The notes under the pieces are model-generated. The model searched no databases. It saw only the letters and a list, made by a program, of their open reading frames with translations, and had not been told where the DNA came from. Source: OMII01 sp947467385 (lineage in GTDB: Bacteria; Bdellovibrionota_C; UBA2361; OMII01). From it: 64,000 nucleotides of DNA. Both the position numbers and the translations under genes were made by a program. Of this stretch, positions 26,304 through 34,723 are shown in pieces. The stretch's first letter is position 1. Every line of letters starts with the position of its first letter. The stretch spans positions 19,871 to 83,870 of the forward strand of contig JBIKLA010000015.1 of assembly GCA_044360075.1 (NCBI GenBank), given 5' to 3'.

Positions 26304-27572
26304 CTACTTCTTGAGCTTCTGCTCAAACTCCGCTAGGCCCTTACCGAAGTTGAAGTAGGTGTACGGCTGGCGGGCAGCCCACTCCTTCGAGCTCTTAGCG
26401 TTGTTGAACCAGAGCTGCAAACGAGACGGATCGTAGACCACGTTCTGGAAGTTCGATGGCATGGCGATGTATGGAATCACCTGATCCATGATGTTTTGCG
26501 GGGTCATGATGCCCTTCATCGTGAGAAGCGACTTGTTCATCTTCTCGTCGTAGTGGCCGCCGTACACGATGTTCTTGATCCCCGGGAAGTTGCGCGAGTC
26601 GTCAATAAGATCCCGGCCCGGCTCGTGCACCTCGAAGCGGTAGCGGTCGCGGATGTAGAGCTCGGCGGTGTTGTTTTTGCCGTCGCTCATAAGGAAGACG
26701 AACGCATTTGTGGGCGGCGCTGACTTGATAATTCGCTGGACGTCCTTGAGGTTCTTGGCATACGTCATGACGTCACGCAGCATGAACGGCATCGGCTCGC
26801 CACTCATCGTCTCGCCATCAGGGTCGCCATAACCCATCTCTCCGAGGGTGATCTGCTCTGCATTCATGCCGGACACGGCCCCGAGGAATCCAACCCAGCC
26901 GATGTTGGCCGATGGGATGCCCTTGTCAGGAACGTTAATGGTGACGAGCGGGTACTCGTGGAGCTTTGAAATCTTGTGCAGGCCCCAATCGAGGATACGG
27001 ACAGTGTACATCGCGCCATCGCGAGTGGCTGGCCCCGATGCGGCGAAATTGCTGCACGAAGTGCCATACGCGCCATTCATCATGTCCTTGATGACCTTCT
27101 GGAGCTGCTTCTTGCCACCCCATTCTGAGATCTCAGGCAGGGCGTGAATGCCGTGAACGACCTTAAGCGGAAGGCGTGCGCCGTGCGCGAGGCCGTGCAT
27201 CTCCTGAACATACTCGTCCGGAATGAATGGGCGCTGGCGCTCGTAGGCCTCAAAGAGGAGCTCCTCGAAGTGATACTTCGAGAGCAGCTTGTCATAGAGA
27301 TAGAGCAGGTTGTCACGAACCTCCTCGCGCAGGAGCACCCCTTGCTGGTATCCGCGCTCGTATGGAGTGCCTGAGACGTACAGCACGCGCACCTTGCCGT
27401 CGTCAGTCCATCCGACCTTTGCGCGCGAGACGATCTCCTTCTCCTGCTCCACCGATGTTATGACATCGCTTCGAATAAGGAAGTGGTCGGGGTCGATTCG
27501 CAGGTATGCGCAGCCGTGGACCGAGAGGGCGGCTGCTGAGAGGATCGCAAGTCGAGAAAGGGTGCGTCGCAT
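26304..27572 (-). CDS. C45-family Ntn-hydrolase lipoprotein (acyl-CoA:6-APA acyltransferase-like)
   Basis: A 422-residue protein with a lipobox signal peptide (LSVHGC). The mature sequence follows the C45/phospholipase-B-like Ntn pattern: VLYVSGTPYERGYQQGVLL at the start and the probable nucleophile Cys in GAYGTSCSNFAASG, followed by a VRILDWG segment. In this family an autocatalytic cut exposes the Cys as N-terminal nucleophile for amide hydrolysis or acyl transfer; here it would happen outside the cytoplasm. Substrate unknown. It sits convergently with another lipoprotein hydrolase. Confidence 0.87.
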   Translation of the reverse strand: MRRTLSRLAILSAAALSVHGCAYLRIDPDHFLIRSDVITSVEQEKEIVSRAKVGWTDDGKVRVLYVSGTPYERGYQQGVLLREEVRDNLLYLYDKLLSKYHFEELLFEAYERQRPFIPDEYVQEMHGLAHGARLPLKVVHGIHALPEISEWGGKKQLQKVIKDMMNGAYGTSCSNFAASGPATRDGAMYTVRILDWGLHKISKLHEYPLVTINVPDKGIPSANIGWVGFLGAVSGMNAEQITLGEMGYGDPDGETMSGEPMPFMLRDVMTYAKNLKDVQRIIKSAPPTNAFVFLMSDGKNNTAELYIRDRYRFEVHEPGRDLIDDSRNFPGIKNIVYGGHYDEKMNKSLLTMKGIMTPQNIMDQVIPYIAMPSNFQNVVYDPSRLQLWFNNAKSSKEWAARQPYTYFNFGKGLAEFEQKLKK

Positions 27573-27749
27573 AGTTTAGTTGTTCCAGTATACGGGTCGG
27601 CGACGGCGCTTCGAAGCGAAGACTACCGTACAGATACTTTCGTCAGAAACGCCCCGAAGCTAAAGGCAAAGAATGGTACCTGCTACCGGATTTGCCGGGC
27701 AGGGGGCGTTGGCGCGCTCCCCGTTAAAACGGAGATTGGAATATGCGGG

Positions 27750-28166
27750 TCAGGTCAGTTGGATCTCGTCGACAAGCGCTAGCACCTCCGGGGTCTCGAC
27801 TATTCGGAGGTCGTCATCCCAGGGCACTCGCACCCCCGCACTCTTGGGGATAAGGACCGTCGCTCCGAGGGGAATGCCGCTCACATTGGTCTCCTCGGCG
27901 GTATCAGAGTCAAGGGCGCTGGCCACCTCGATTACCTTGGCGACGATGCTCTCCTGCATCGCCTCCTTTGCTCCTTCCGGAAGGTAGAGGCCGCTATCGG
28001 TAACGTTAGCATCTCGCTGGATGCAGCCCCCTACTCGCAGCCCGAGTGGGTGGAGGCGGCGGATCTGGCGCTTCTCTGAATGGTAATTAAAACCAAACGA
28101 CGTCTCGGGGTGGTCTGCGCGATGGTCAGAAGAGGAGCACATACTTGTGAGTAAAGTGCGACCCAT
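27750..28166 (-). pseudogene. groES-like gene fragment, 5' end replaced by palindromic element
   Basis: From about residue 33 the translation follows the GroES layout: IRRLHPLGLRV (like IRPLHDRVVV), TDSGLYLPEGAKEAMQES, VAKVIEVASAL, GATVLIPKSAG and a closing EVLALVDEIQL. GroES caps the GroEL folding chamber. The apparent ATG and first 10 or so codons lie inside the palindromic element at 28135-28229, so the native start is gone. The second fragment at 34248-34459 keeps the natural start but lacks this C-terminal half. The frame is open, so a chimeric protein may still be made. Confidence 0.75.
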
Positions 28167-28229
28167 ATTCAGGGCCTCATACGACTTCTGCGCATGAAGC
28201 GACTTATCACTTTTGTACGAGGCTTATGG
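28135..28229. repeat. Palindromic element, degenerate copy
   Basis: Shares CTTGTGAGTAAAG, ATTCAGGG and TACGACTTCTGCGCA with the full element at 34107-34247. The centre is the reverse complement of the centre of the other copy (ATGAAGCGACTTATCACTTTTG here), so the loop is inverted relative to the left arm. The right arm is short and degenerate (GTACGAGGCTTATGG pairing with CCATATTCAGGGCCTCATAC). It abuts the break in the groES-like sequence. Confidence 0.7.
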
Positions 28230-28772
28230 TCTCAGTTCTCCGTCTGAAGTTTGAGGCGAGTCGCTTGAGTTTTCTGGCCGTCTTTTCTCAAGTCCCCGTT
28301 ACCAATAGAGAGCAAACACTCGCGGGCTCGTATTTTTGTTGTGGCCTTACGTGCTAGGTGGCTGCTCGCTGTGTTCAAAGCCCCGCTCGTTGTCTCTTCC
28401 CTGAAATGTACCGATGACCCCGGGGCTTGTTGTCTCTCGTGCGAGCGAGTACTCGACGCTATTTTTTTACGGTACTGAGCGAGGCTTATAACTCATCGAT
28501 AGACGTGATGCTTATTTAGCCCAGCCTCTGCGATAGACTGACAGAACTTGTGAGTAATTAACTTTGTTAAAATGGGCTACAAGCTCGACAGGCTACGTGT
28601 ATCTCCGACACAAGAAGATTATTTGCCAGGCACAAACAAAGCCCCTCGCCGGAAGATAGCAGACGCCTTGAGGATACAAACGCGCGATGATTCGGAAGCT
28701 GTCTATTCGGCATCGCTCACCTCACAAGGATTGCGTTCTGGCGCACGGGAGCCTTTTGGAAGAGTGGCTGAA
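28230..28772. other. Gene-poor stretch beside groES-like fragment
   Basis: About 540 bases with no convincing gene. It is A/T-richer than its surroundings, holds short repeats (TTGTTGTCTCT twice near 28390-28440) and a T7 run at 28462-28468. A 70-codon frame at 28572-28784 has no ribosome site, no recognisable sequence and overlaps the end of the next gene. Looks like degraded or non-coding DNA. Confidence 0.5.
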
Positions 28773-29747
28773 CTAGCTCCCTAAAACCGGCGGATACGGC
28801 GAGAGCTTAATGGTCTTAAAGTACTCAAGCATGGTGATGCGCTCATCTTCAATGCCAACCTCATCAAAGAGCTCCTGCCGCACCTCGCTGAGCTTTTTGT
28901 CGCGTGGAAGGTCGAAGCTGACCTCGAAATTCCAGCTGCCAACGCAGTGGATGAGCGAATGGACGTGCGGGTGCTCGCGGCAGAACTGAAAGATCTTCCT
29001 TCGAAACGTCGGATTGTAGCTCTTCTCCTGAATCAGGAAGACATAGCGCCGCAGATCGAGGGAAGGCTCATCGAGGCTGTATGCGTACCCGCTGATGACA
29101 CCGGTAGTTTCAAGGCGGCGGACGCGGTACTCAATCGTGGATACCGCCTGTCCGAGATGCCGCGCAAGCGCTGACATGGTGCCGCACTGCGGGAGCGACA
29201 CGGAGCGAAGAATGGCGTGGTCAAGCTCATCAGTTTCGACCTTTGGGACCTTGCCACCGCAGGTGAGCTCTGAATTGTGGCAGCCTGACCACCAGAATTT
29301 CGGCGGGTACCATTTCCACTCAATTCGAGGCACGATCGTCAGCTCGCGAATCTTGTTCTCCCCTTTGGGAATGATCTCGCTTAAGAAGGTGTCCACCTCC
29401 GTAATGTGCTTAAAGATGAGCGAGAACCCATACTGGTACACGCCTCCAAGCTCGGCGACCCAAGGCACACAGGATGATTGCACCAGCTTCGAAATGAAGC
29501 TCTCGGCCGACTGTTTTGATTCCGCAGCCCGCGACACGTAGATTCCGAAATCGGTGTAGCCGAGAGCATGCACGTTGATCCCAACAAACTGCCAGATCCT
29601 CCCACAGTCGATGAGCTTTTTCAGGGAGTGCCGCACGGCGTGATCGGGCAGTCCCGTTACCTTCGAGAGCTTGGCCACCGACATGCGAGCCTCAAGGGTC
29701 ACGCACGCCAACACTTTTTGCTCGTTCTCGGAAAGCCGCATGGACAC
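28773..29747 (-). CDS. Two-unit Lrp/AsnC-type transcriptional regulator
   Basis: A 324-residue regulator built of two Lrp-like halves. Residues 5-60 (SENEQKVLACVTLEARMSVAKL) form a first winged helix, followed by a ligand/oligomerisation-like segment. Residues 170-225 (ELDHAILRSVSLPQCGTMSALARHLGQ, then YRVRRLETTGVISGYAYSL) are a classical AsnC-type helix-turn-helix and again a C-terminal domain. It starts 6 bases after the GH31 stop, so it is probably the last gene of the GT20-GH31 operon and may regulate it. GTG 29747 or ATG 29741 are both possible starts. Ligand unknown. Confidence 0.85.
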   Translation of the reverse strand: MSMRLSENEQKVLACVTLEARMSVAKLSKVTGLPDHAVRHSLKKLIDCGRIWQFVGINVHALGYTDFGIYVSRAAESKQSAESFISKLVQSSCVPWVAELGGVYQYGFSLIFKHITEVDTFLSEIIPKGENKIRELTIVPRIEWKWYPPKFWWSGCHNSELTCGGKVPKVETDELDHAILRSVSLPQCGTMSALARHLGQAVSTIEYRVRRLETTGVISGYAYSLDEPSLDLRRYVFLIQEKSYNPTFRRKIFQFCREHPHVHSLIHCVGSWNFEVSFDLPRDKKLSEVRQELFDEVGIEDERITMLEYFKTIKLSPYPPVLGS

Positions 29748-29753
29748 TATTTC

Positions 29754-32192
29754 CTAAGCTTCAGGAGATTCCATCTCCACTTTCTGCCTCACTACCTCTC
29801 CGTTCTGGGCAACGAGTCGGTATAGCCGTCCTGGCACTGCGTGCAGAGACACGCCATCGTCGTCGTACCAGGATCCGCTCGCCTGCGCTCCCGGAAGGGG
29901 ATACACCTCATGCCGCTCCGGGAGGGCGAGGGTCTGGGCAACTGTCGATCCGACCGAATTCCTCGTTATAACCCTGCCCGCTCGCACGAACACCGGAACC
30001 GAAGCGAGAGATACCGGCTCAATGATGAAGCGACCGCCGTCGATCGGCTCCTCTGGCTTTCCAAGCCTGTACCACGTGCCTTCCGGGAGCATCACGAGCC
30101 GGGCGCTCTGGTCACGCTGGAGCACCGGAGCGACAAGAAACGTGTCAAAGAGCATGAACTGGTCCTTCACCAGCGCACCCTCAGGCGAAAACACCGGCAT
30201 GATAGGAGCTCTCCCCTCTCGTATGGACAGCTCAAAGCCTGTTACCCACTCACGCATGAGGGAGTATCGCTGGTGGATCGCTGCTTGGATGAGGGTCTCC
30301 GCCTCCTCCCCAAAATCAAAGGGCTCATTTGGCTTTGATAGGATATGCCGATGCCCCCGGAAGAAGGGCAGGAACGCCCCAAGCTGGAAGAACCTCACCG
30401 CGAGGTCAACAGGCGCATTTTGTCCGAAGCCCGGCACGTCTGCCCCCGTATAAAAAGCTCCAGCCAGCGAGTACGAAACGGAGGTGTCGATCGCAAGCTG
30501 CAGGTGCTCCCACCAGGCGGAGTTGTCTCCGTGCCAGATGACAGCGTGTTGCTGAACACCCGGATAGCCCGAGCGGGTTATGTTGAACGGACGTGCGTCT
30601 GGCTGTGCGCCTAGCAGGCCCGCATGAGTCGCCTCGGCCATTCGCGCGCCGTACAGGTTGTACTGCTCAAACACGGGTCCAGCCTCGGAGAGGGCTTCTG
30701 AAGTGGCGTCATTCTTCCCACGCCAGTTAGTGGGCTCATTCATGTCGTTCCAGGCGCCATCGAGCGAGTTCTGCCCGAGCCATCGCATCACCTTTTCACG
30801 CCACCAGTCACGGACCCGCGTGCTAGAAAAATCCGGGAAGAGCGAGGCTCCTGCCCACGCCTCACCAACCAGAGGCTCGCCCTGCTTGTTCTTAAGCGCT
30901 CCATCTATCGCCGTCAGCTCTGAGTAAGCCTCATAGCCTGGATCTACCTTGACTCCCGGGTCAAGGATGCCCACGGTTGCTATGCCATGCTTGCGCAAAG
31001 CTGACGACATCTGCGGGAGATCCGGGAAGTCTCTGAGGCTTGTGGTGAAAACGCGGTAGCGATCCATGTAATCGATGTCGAGGTAGATCGCATCGAGTGG
31101 AACGCCTCGCTTTTGAAATCGCTCCACCGTCTCGTGCACCTCCCCTGAATTAAAAAAGGACCATCTGCACTGGTGGTATCCGAACGAAAACAGGGGAAGA
31201 CGTGGAGGTAGCCCCAGAAGCTGAATGAGCTTAGAAGACGCTTCCTCAAGGGAGTCGCCAGCAACGATGTACACCCGAGAGTTTCCTGCTACCGACTCAA
31301 ACCGCACCTGATCTGGGTGTAGCTCGCCAAGATCAACAAACGTCCTGCTTGGATTGTCGTGGAATACCCCCAACCACGTCGCCCCATCAGTGCCCTTGTG
31401 AAACAGGACCGGCCAACTCTGGTACATCGGCTGCCGCGCTGGCGTGTGCCGGCTGTTGTCTGAGTTGTACAGTTGATACCGGTAGCCGTTGCGGTTCATC
31501 TCTCCGGTGACACCTGGCAGCCCGAGCACGGGGCCGGACGGCCGGTTATACTGAAAAGTGACTCCAAGCGTTGCGAAATATCCGACATCGAGCGCGGGCT
31601 TGTACACGCGCTCATTTGAGACGGGTATAGTGGACTCTAGCCTCTCATGCACCCGAACTGGGTATGCATGCCGAGAGAATGCGGGCCCGTCAGACCACAG
31701 CACCTTTAACCCGTTATAGCTCACGGAGACAGCTCCGGTGCTGTGGTTAAACGAGCAACTATAAGGGCCACCTTCGACCCATACTCGGTCGCCCTCAAGC
31801 ATCTCTGAGACGGGCGAACGATCGAGTGTCTGCTGCCGTCCCGTAAAGGGTTGGCGGACTGAAACGGCATCAGCTAAGTCGTGTCGAACTTCTATTGCTA
31901 ATCCAGCATCCTTAACCACCTCTATGTCAACCTGCGTTCCGTTGTCAGACCGCAGGGTCACGCCCTGCGCGACTTTGTCCGACACAGTGAACCCCTTCAG
32001 GCCTTGCGGCTCCGGGGGAAGCGCTATCTGGGTATCCGAGCCAAGGACTCGCGACGCGCCATGGAGATCTCGAAGCGCTTGCGATGGGGCGTTGCTCGAT
32101 ACCCGACGTTCTCCATGCATGGCGACCGACTGGCCGAGCCGAGGCTGGGCCCGATTTACCTCAGAAGCTTCCGATGGACCTTTGCGAAACAT
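29754..32192 (-). CDS. Glycoside hydrolase family 31 (alpha-glucosidase-like)
   Basis: An 812-residue GH31 enzyme. The barrel carries YLDIDYMDRYRVFT, the nucleophile in WNDMNEP (near residue 478) and the acid/base in WHGDNSAWWEHL (near 553), followed by GADVPGFG and FLPFFRGHR, the classical GH31 order. Beta domains flank it on both sides. No signal peptide, so it acts in the cytoplasm. GH31 enzymes hydrolyse or transfer alpha-glucosyl/xylosyl units. It sits between a GT20-like synthase and a regulator, so degrading or remodelling the synthase product is a plausible role. Confidence 0.94.
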   Translation of the reverse strand: MFRKGPSEASEVNRAQPRLGQSVAMHGERRVSSNAPSQALRDLHGASRVLGSDTQIALPPEPQGLKGFTVSDKVAQGVTLRSDNGTQVDIEVVKDAGLAIEVRHDLADAVSVRQPFTGRQQTLDRSPVSEMLEGDRVWVEGGPYSCSFNHSTGAVSVSYNGLKVLWSDGPAFSRHAYPVRVHERLESTIPVSNERVYKPALDVGYFATLGVTFQYNRPSGPVLGLPGVTGEMNRNGYRYQLYNSDNSRHTPARQPMYQSWPVLFHKGTDGATWLGVFHDNPSRTFVDLGELHPDQVRFESVAGNSRVYIVAGDSLEEASSKLIQLLGLPPRLPLFSFGYHQCRWSFFNSGEVHETVERFQKRGVPLDAIYLDIDYMDRYRVFTTSLRDFPDLPQMSSALRKHGIATVGILDPGVKVDPGYEAYSELTAIDGALKNKQGEPLVGEAWAGASLFPDFSSTRVRDWWREKVMRWLGQNSLDGAWNDMNEPTNWRGKNDATSEALSEAGPVFEQYNLYGARMAEATHAGLLGAQPDARPFNITRSGYPGVQQHAVIWHGDNSAWWEHLQLAIDTSVSYSLAGAFYTGADVPGFGQNAPVDLAVRFFQLGAFLPFFRGHRHILSKPNEPFDFGEEAETLIQAAIHQRYSLMREWVTGFELSIREGRAPIMPVFSPEGALVKDQFMLFDTFLVAPVLQRDQSARLVMLPEGTWYRLGKPEEPIDGGRFIIEPVSLASVPVFVRAGRVITRNSVGSTVAQTLALPERHEVYPLPGAQASGSWYDDDGVSLHAVPGRLYRLVAQNGEVVRQKVEMESPEA

Positions 32193-32205
32193 GATCTATT
32201 CCATG

Positions 32206-33751
32206 TTAGTCCGGAGCGCTCATTAAGCGCTCCGTACGGTTGAGGATCTCACGAGTCACAAGACGCTCTAGTCGCTGACGAAGCTCATGAGGATTTCGCT
32301 CACGAAGCATGACGAGGTCCTGCATGCTTTTCACGAACTCCCGTACGTCCCCCGCAGCCGGAAAGAAGCCGTCCTCGCCGGCCCCTCGCTCCATGCACTG
32401 CATTGCGAAGCCAGCCCCGCTGCCGATGATGCCATGGTTAATCGAGTTGTTCAAAAGATAGTTGACGTACAGGGACTCCGGAATCACGAGGTTGAGCCCC
32501 TCATTAACCCCGCCACTGAGCGCCGTTGAGTGCTCATAAACGGCTGTCAGCGCTGGGTAGTGGTTGCCACGGAAGCACTCGCAGCTAAAGACAATCCCCG
32601 GGAATGACTGCTCAAGGTCTTGCCGTGCCGCCAGAGCCGCTTTCTGGTAGGCCACGTTCATATTGAAGGGGTCATGTGTGTCGCTTAGAAAGCGCGGAGA
32701 CTGCACGATGAAGAACCGGTGCTGGCGCTGGACCCCTGCCTGGCCTAATCGGCTGGTCTCAGATCTCAAAAAATTCGCCGATGGCCTCGTACGCCTGGAG
32801 ACTCCCCTTTATGGGGTCAAGCGTGTCAGCGATAACCCAACGATTCGGCACACTCGTTCTCGTTGCAAGAGATTCCAGCAATAGATTTTTTTGCCGGACA
32901 GTGAGCGACTCAAAGTTAGCCAGCTCCCTATGCACGTTAGAAAGGCTCAGGCGCCCAACCTCTCGCTGAAATTTCTCAAAATCGATGCCAAGGCGATAGG
33001 TCTGAGTCTCTGGCGTATGAGAGAGCCCCGACCGCTCAAAGCACGTCTCTAGCCGCCTGCGGTATGTGTCTGTATGCAGCAGCACCGTATCGACGCACCC
33101 CAGGGACTTCACCATCTGGCGCCCCCAGCTGAAGCTCAGTATCTGGTCCGGCTCGGGAACTGCCTCATGCCACCTCACTATCGTTCGGGTGCCTCGCACT
33201 CGGAGGTCTCGTGCATACCGGATCGGGAGCCCGATAATTTTGCTCCCCTCAAACGAAACGGTGCTGTCAGCAGGCAGAGCTGCAAGCGGAGCGCGAAAGC
33301 GCTCAAGGAATGCCGACTCAATCGACTCATCGGGCTGCTTCCTTTCGATGAATTCAACAAAGGCGCCAAATAGGCTGTCCCGCCTGAAAACTTCAGCAGC
33401 ATCGAGCATCTCGTCGAGAACGTCCCTCGGATAGAAACGCGAGTATGCATCGCTGTGCATAATCTGCCACCCGCCCGAGCCGTTGAAGCGCCGCCCAAGG
33501 ACCGGATCCATGCAATGGACCCCCTCGGAGATCGGCGTCACCGCAGCCATGCCGAGCTGAAAACGTTTCTCATCGGGTGTGAGAATCGTGAAGGGCTTCG
33601 TGGCCTGGCGAGCGTCTCTTACCCAGGAATTAATTGCGCCTGAGACTATCTCCTGCTGCGCCCCAACCTGATTAGCGAGGCTGTTCGCGAGGACAAGGCA
33701 GTGCTTTCGCGTATCACTACCCTGCTGGCAGTCTTGCGGCACAATTGTCAC
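32206..33751 (-). pseudogene. GT20-like (trehalose-6-phosphate synthase family) gene with a one-base frameshift
   Basis: Two minus-strand frames, 33751-32759 and 32769-32206, together give one GT20-type protein of about 510 residues. The first half has a WHEAVPEPDQILSFSWGRQM segment (like OtsA HIPFPTPEIF...) and TYRLGIDFEKF (like VYPIGIEP). Right after the frame change come HRFFIVQSP, NVAYQKAAL and GGVNEGLNLVIPESLYVNYL (like RDGMNLVAKEY). The break is at a run of six A (32768-32773; six T in the mRNA sense); with five the frame would read through as GEFLRSET. GTG 33751 follows GAGGAG. It may be a broken gene, a sequencing error or a slippage-expressed gene. Confidence 0.75.
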
Positions 33752-34106
33752 CTACTCCTCGCTTCACCATAGTCTAAGCGGTATCCCCGCGTGGACAAGC
33801 AGCCGACGCTCGCCCGCTCTCTCCGCAGCCAAGGCACACATTAAGGACGGCCCATCATCCTCATGCGCAATGCTCGAGACAGTCGAACGACCTCACCATC
33901 ACAACAGCGATAGGACAAAAGGCGCTGGGGACCCGTGACGGTATCATAGCGATATACGGAGTCAAACAGATTGAATGTCTCGCCGCGGCACGAACATCTG
34001 CAATCATTCTCCTTTACTTATGGTAAGTAGGATCAAGTCACTTTTTGCAAGCACTTGAAACCTGGTAGTCGTGGAGTGATGGAGCGCTGAGGGGGCTTGA
34101 AATTAG
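33752..34106. other. Intergenic region upstream of the GT20-like gene
   Basis: About 350 bases with no convincing gene. It must hold the promoter of the GT20-GH31-regulator operon. One small palindrome, TACTTA-TGG-TAAGTA at 34015-34029, is a candidate operator, but nothing else supports it. Confidence 0.4.
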
Positions 34107-34247
34107 GGAACACCTACTTGTGAGTAAAGCGCTACCCTATTCAGGGCTTCATACGACTTCTGCGCACAAAAGTGTAAGTCGCTGCATGCGCAGAAGTAGT
34201 GCGGGGCCAAGAATAAGGGTAGCGCTTTACTCACCAGTAGGTGTTCC
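34107..34247. repeat. Palindromic element, full copy (nested inverted repeats)
   Basis: A 141-base near-perfect palindrome. The outer arms begin GGAACACCTACT and end AGTAGGTGTTCC and continue inwards for about 36 bases (GTGAGTAAAGCGCTACCC / GGGTAGCGCTTTACTCAC). Inner arms ACTTCTGCGCA (34156-34166) and TGCGCAGAAGT (34187-34197) enclose a 20-base loop. No ORF for a transposase. Resembles a miniature inverted-repeat element or a large hairpin locus. It ends one base before the groES-like homology. Confidence 0.85.
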
Positions 34248-34459
34248 TTGCTCTCCTGCATCGCCTCCTTTGCTCCTTCCGGAAGGTAGAGGCCGCTATC
34301 GGTAACGTTAGCATCTCGCTGACTGCAGACCACTACTCGCAGCCCGAGGGGGTGGAGGCGGCGGATCTGGCGCTTCTCTGAATGGTAGCTAAAATCAAAC
34401 GACGTGTCGGCCGGACCTGCTCGATTGTCAGCGGTTGCGTCCTTGGTTTTTGGCGGCAT
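34248..34459 (-). pseudogene. groES-like gene fragment, 3' end lost at palindromic element
   Basis: Begins with an intact ATG (34459) and codes for MPPKTKDATADNRAG..., SYHSEKRQIRRLHPLGLRVV and TDSGLYLPEGAKEAMQES, then runs into the palindromic element, where the frame continues with unrelated residues to 34103. The part shared with the fragment at 27750-28134 is nearly identical at DNA level over about 180 bases. The C-terminal strands needed for the GroES barrel are absent. It is therefore a truncated remnant that complements the other fragment: this one has the start, the other has the end. Confidence 0.75.
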
Positions 34460-34723
34460 GGCGAGGTCTCCGTTGGGCTCTCCGACCGTCTAATCCGTAG
34501 TTCTACCTTAATGAACAAGCAACGGCTGGAGGGAAGCCACAGGGTTTCGGGACGGCGCTGAACAACATGCGTGAGAGATGCTGTGCATCTTGGCGGCGCG
34601 TGTTATATGCCTCAGCATAGTTTGCGTGTAAATCTTAATAGTTGGACCCTTTTCGATGTTTTGGGAGTCTAAAGATGGCACGAGCATTGTGAAAAGCTTT
34701 TAGGTTCGATTCAAGGAGCGGAA
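34460..34723. promoter_or_regulatory. Leader/promoter region of citrate synthase
   Basis: About 260 bases before gltA with no gene. It must carry the gltA promoter; an A/T-rich stretch (34600-34700) is the likely place. The gltA ATG follows AAGGAGCGGAA, a strong ribosome-binding site. Confidence 0.5.

Noticed and set aside
28572..28784. 70-codon plus-strand frame in the gap after the groES-like fragment
   Set aside because: No ribosome site, no motif, codon use unlike neighbours, and it overlaps the 3' end of the Lrp-type regulator.
32206..33751. Programmed ribosomal frameshifting as the explanation for the split GT20-like gene
   Set aside because: The needed shift is +1 at a T6 run with no recognised stimulatory element; mutation or sequencing error is simpler, so it is listed as a frameshifted gene.
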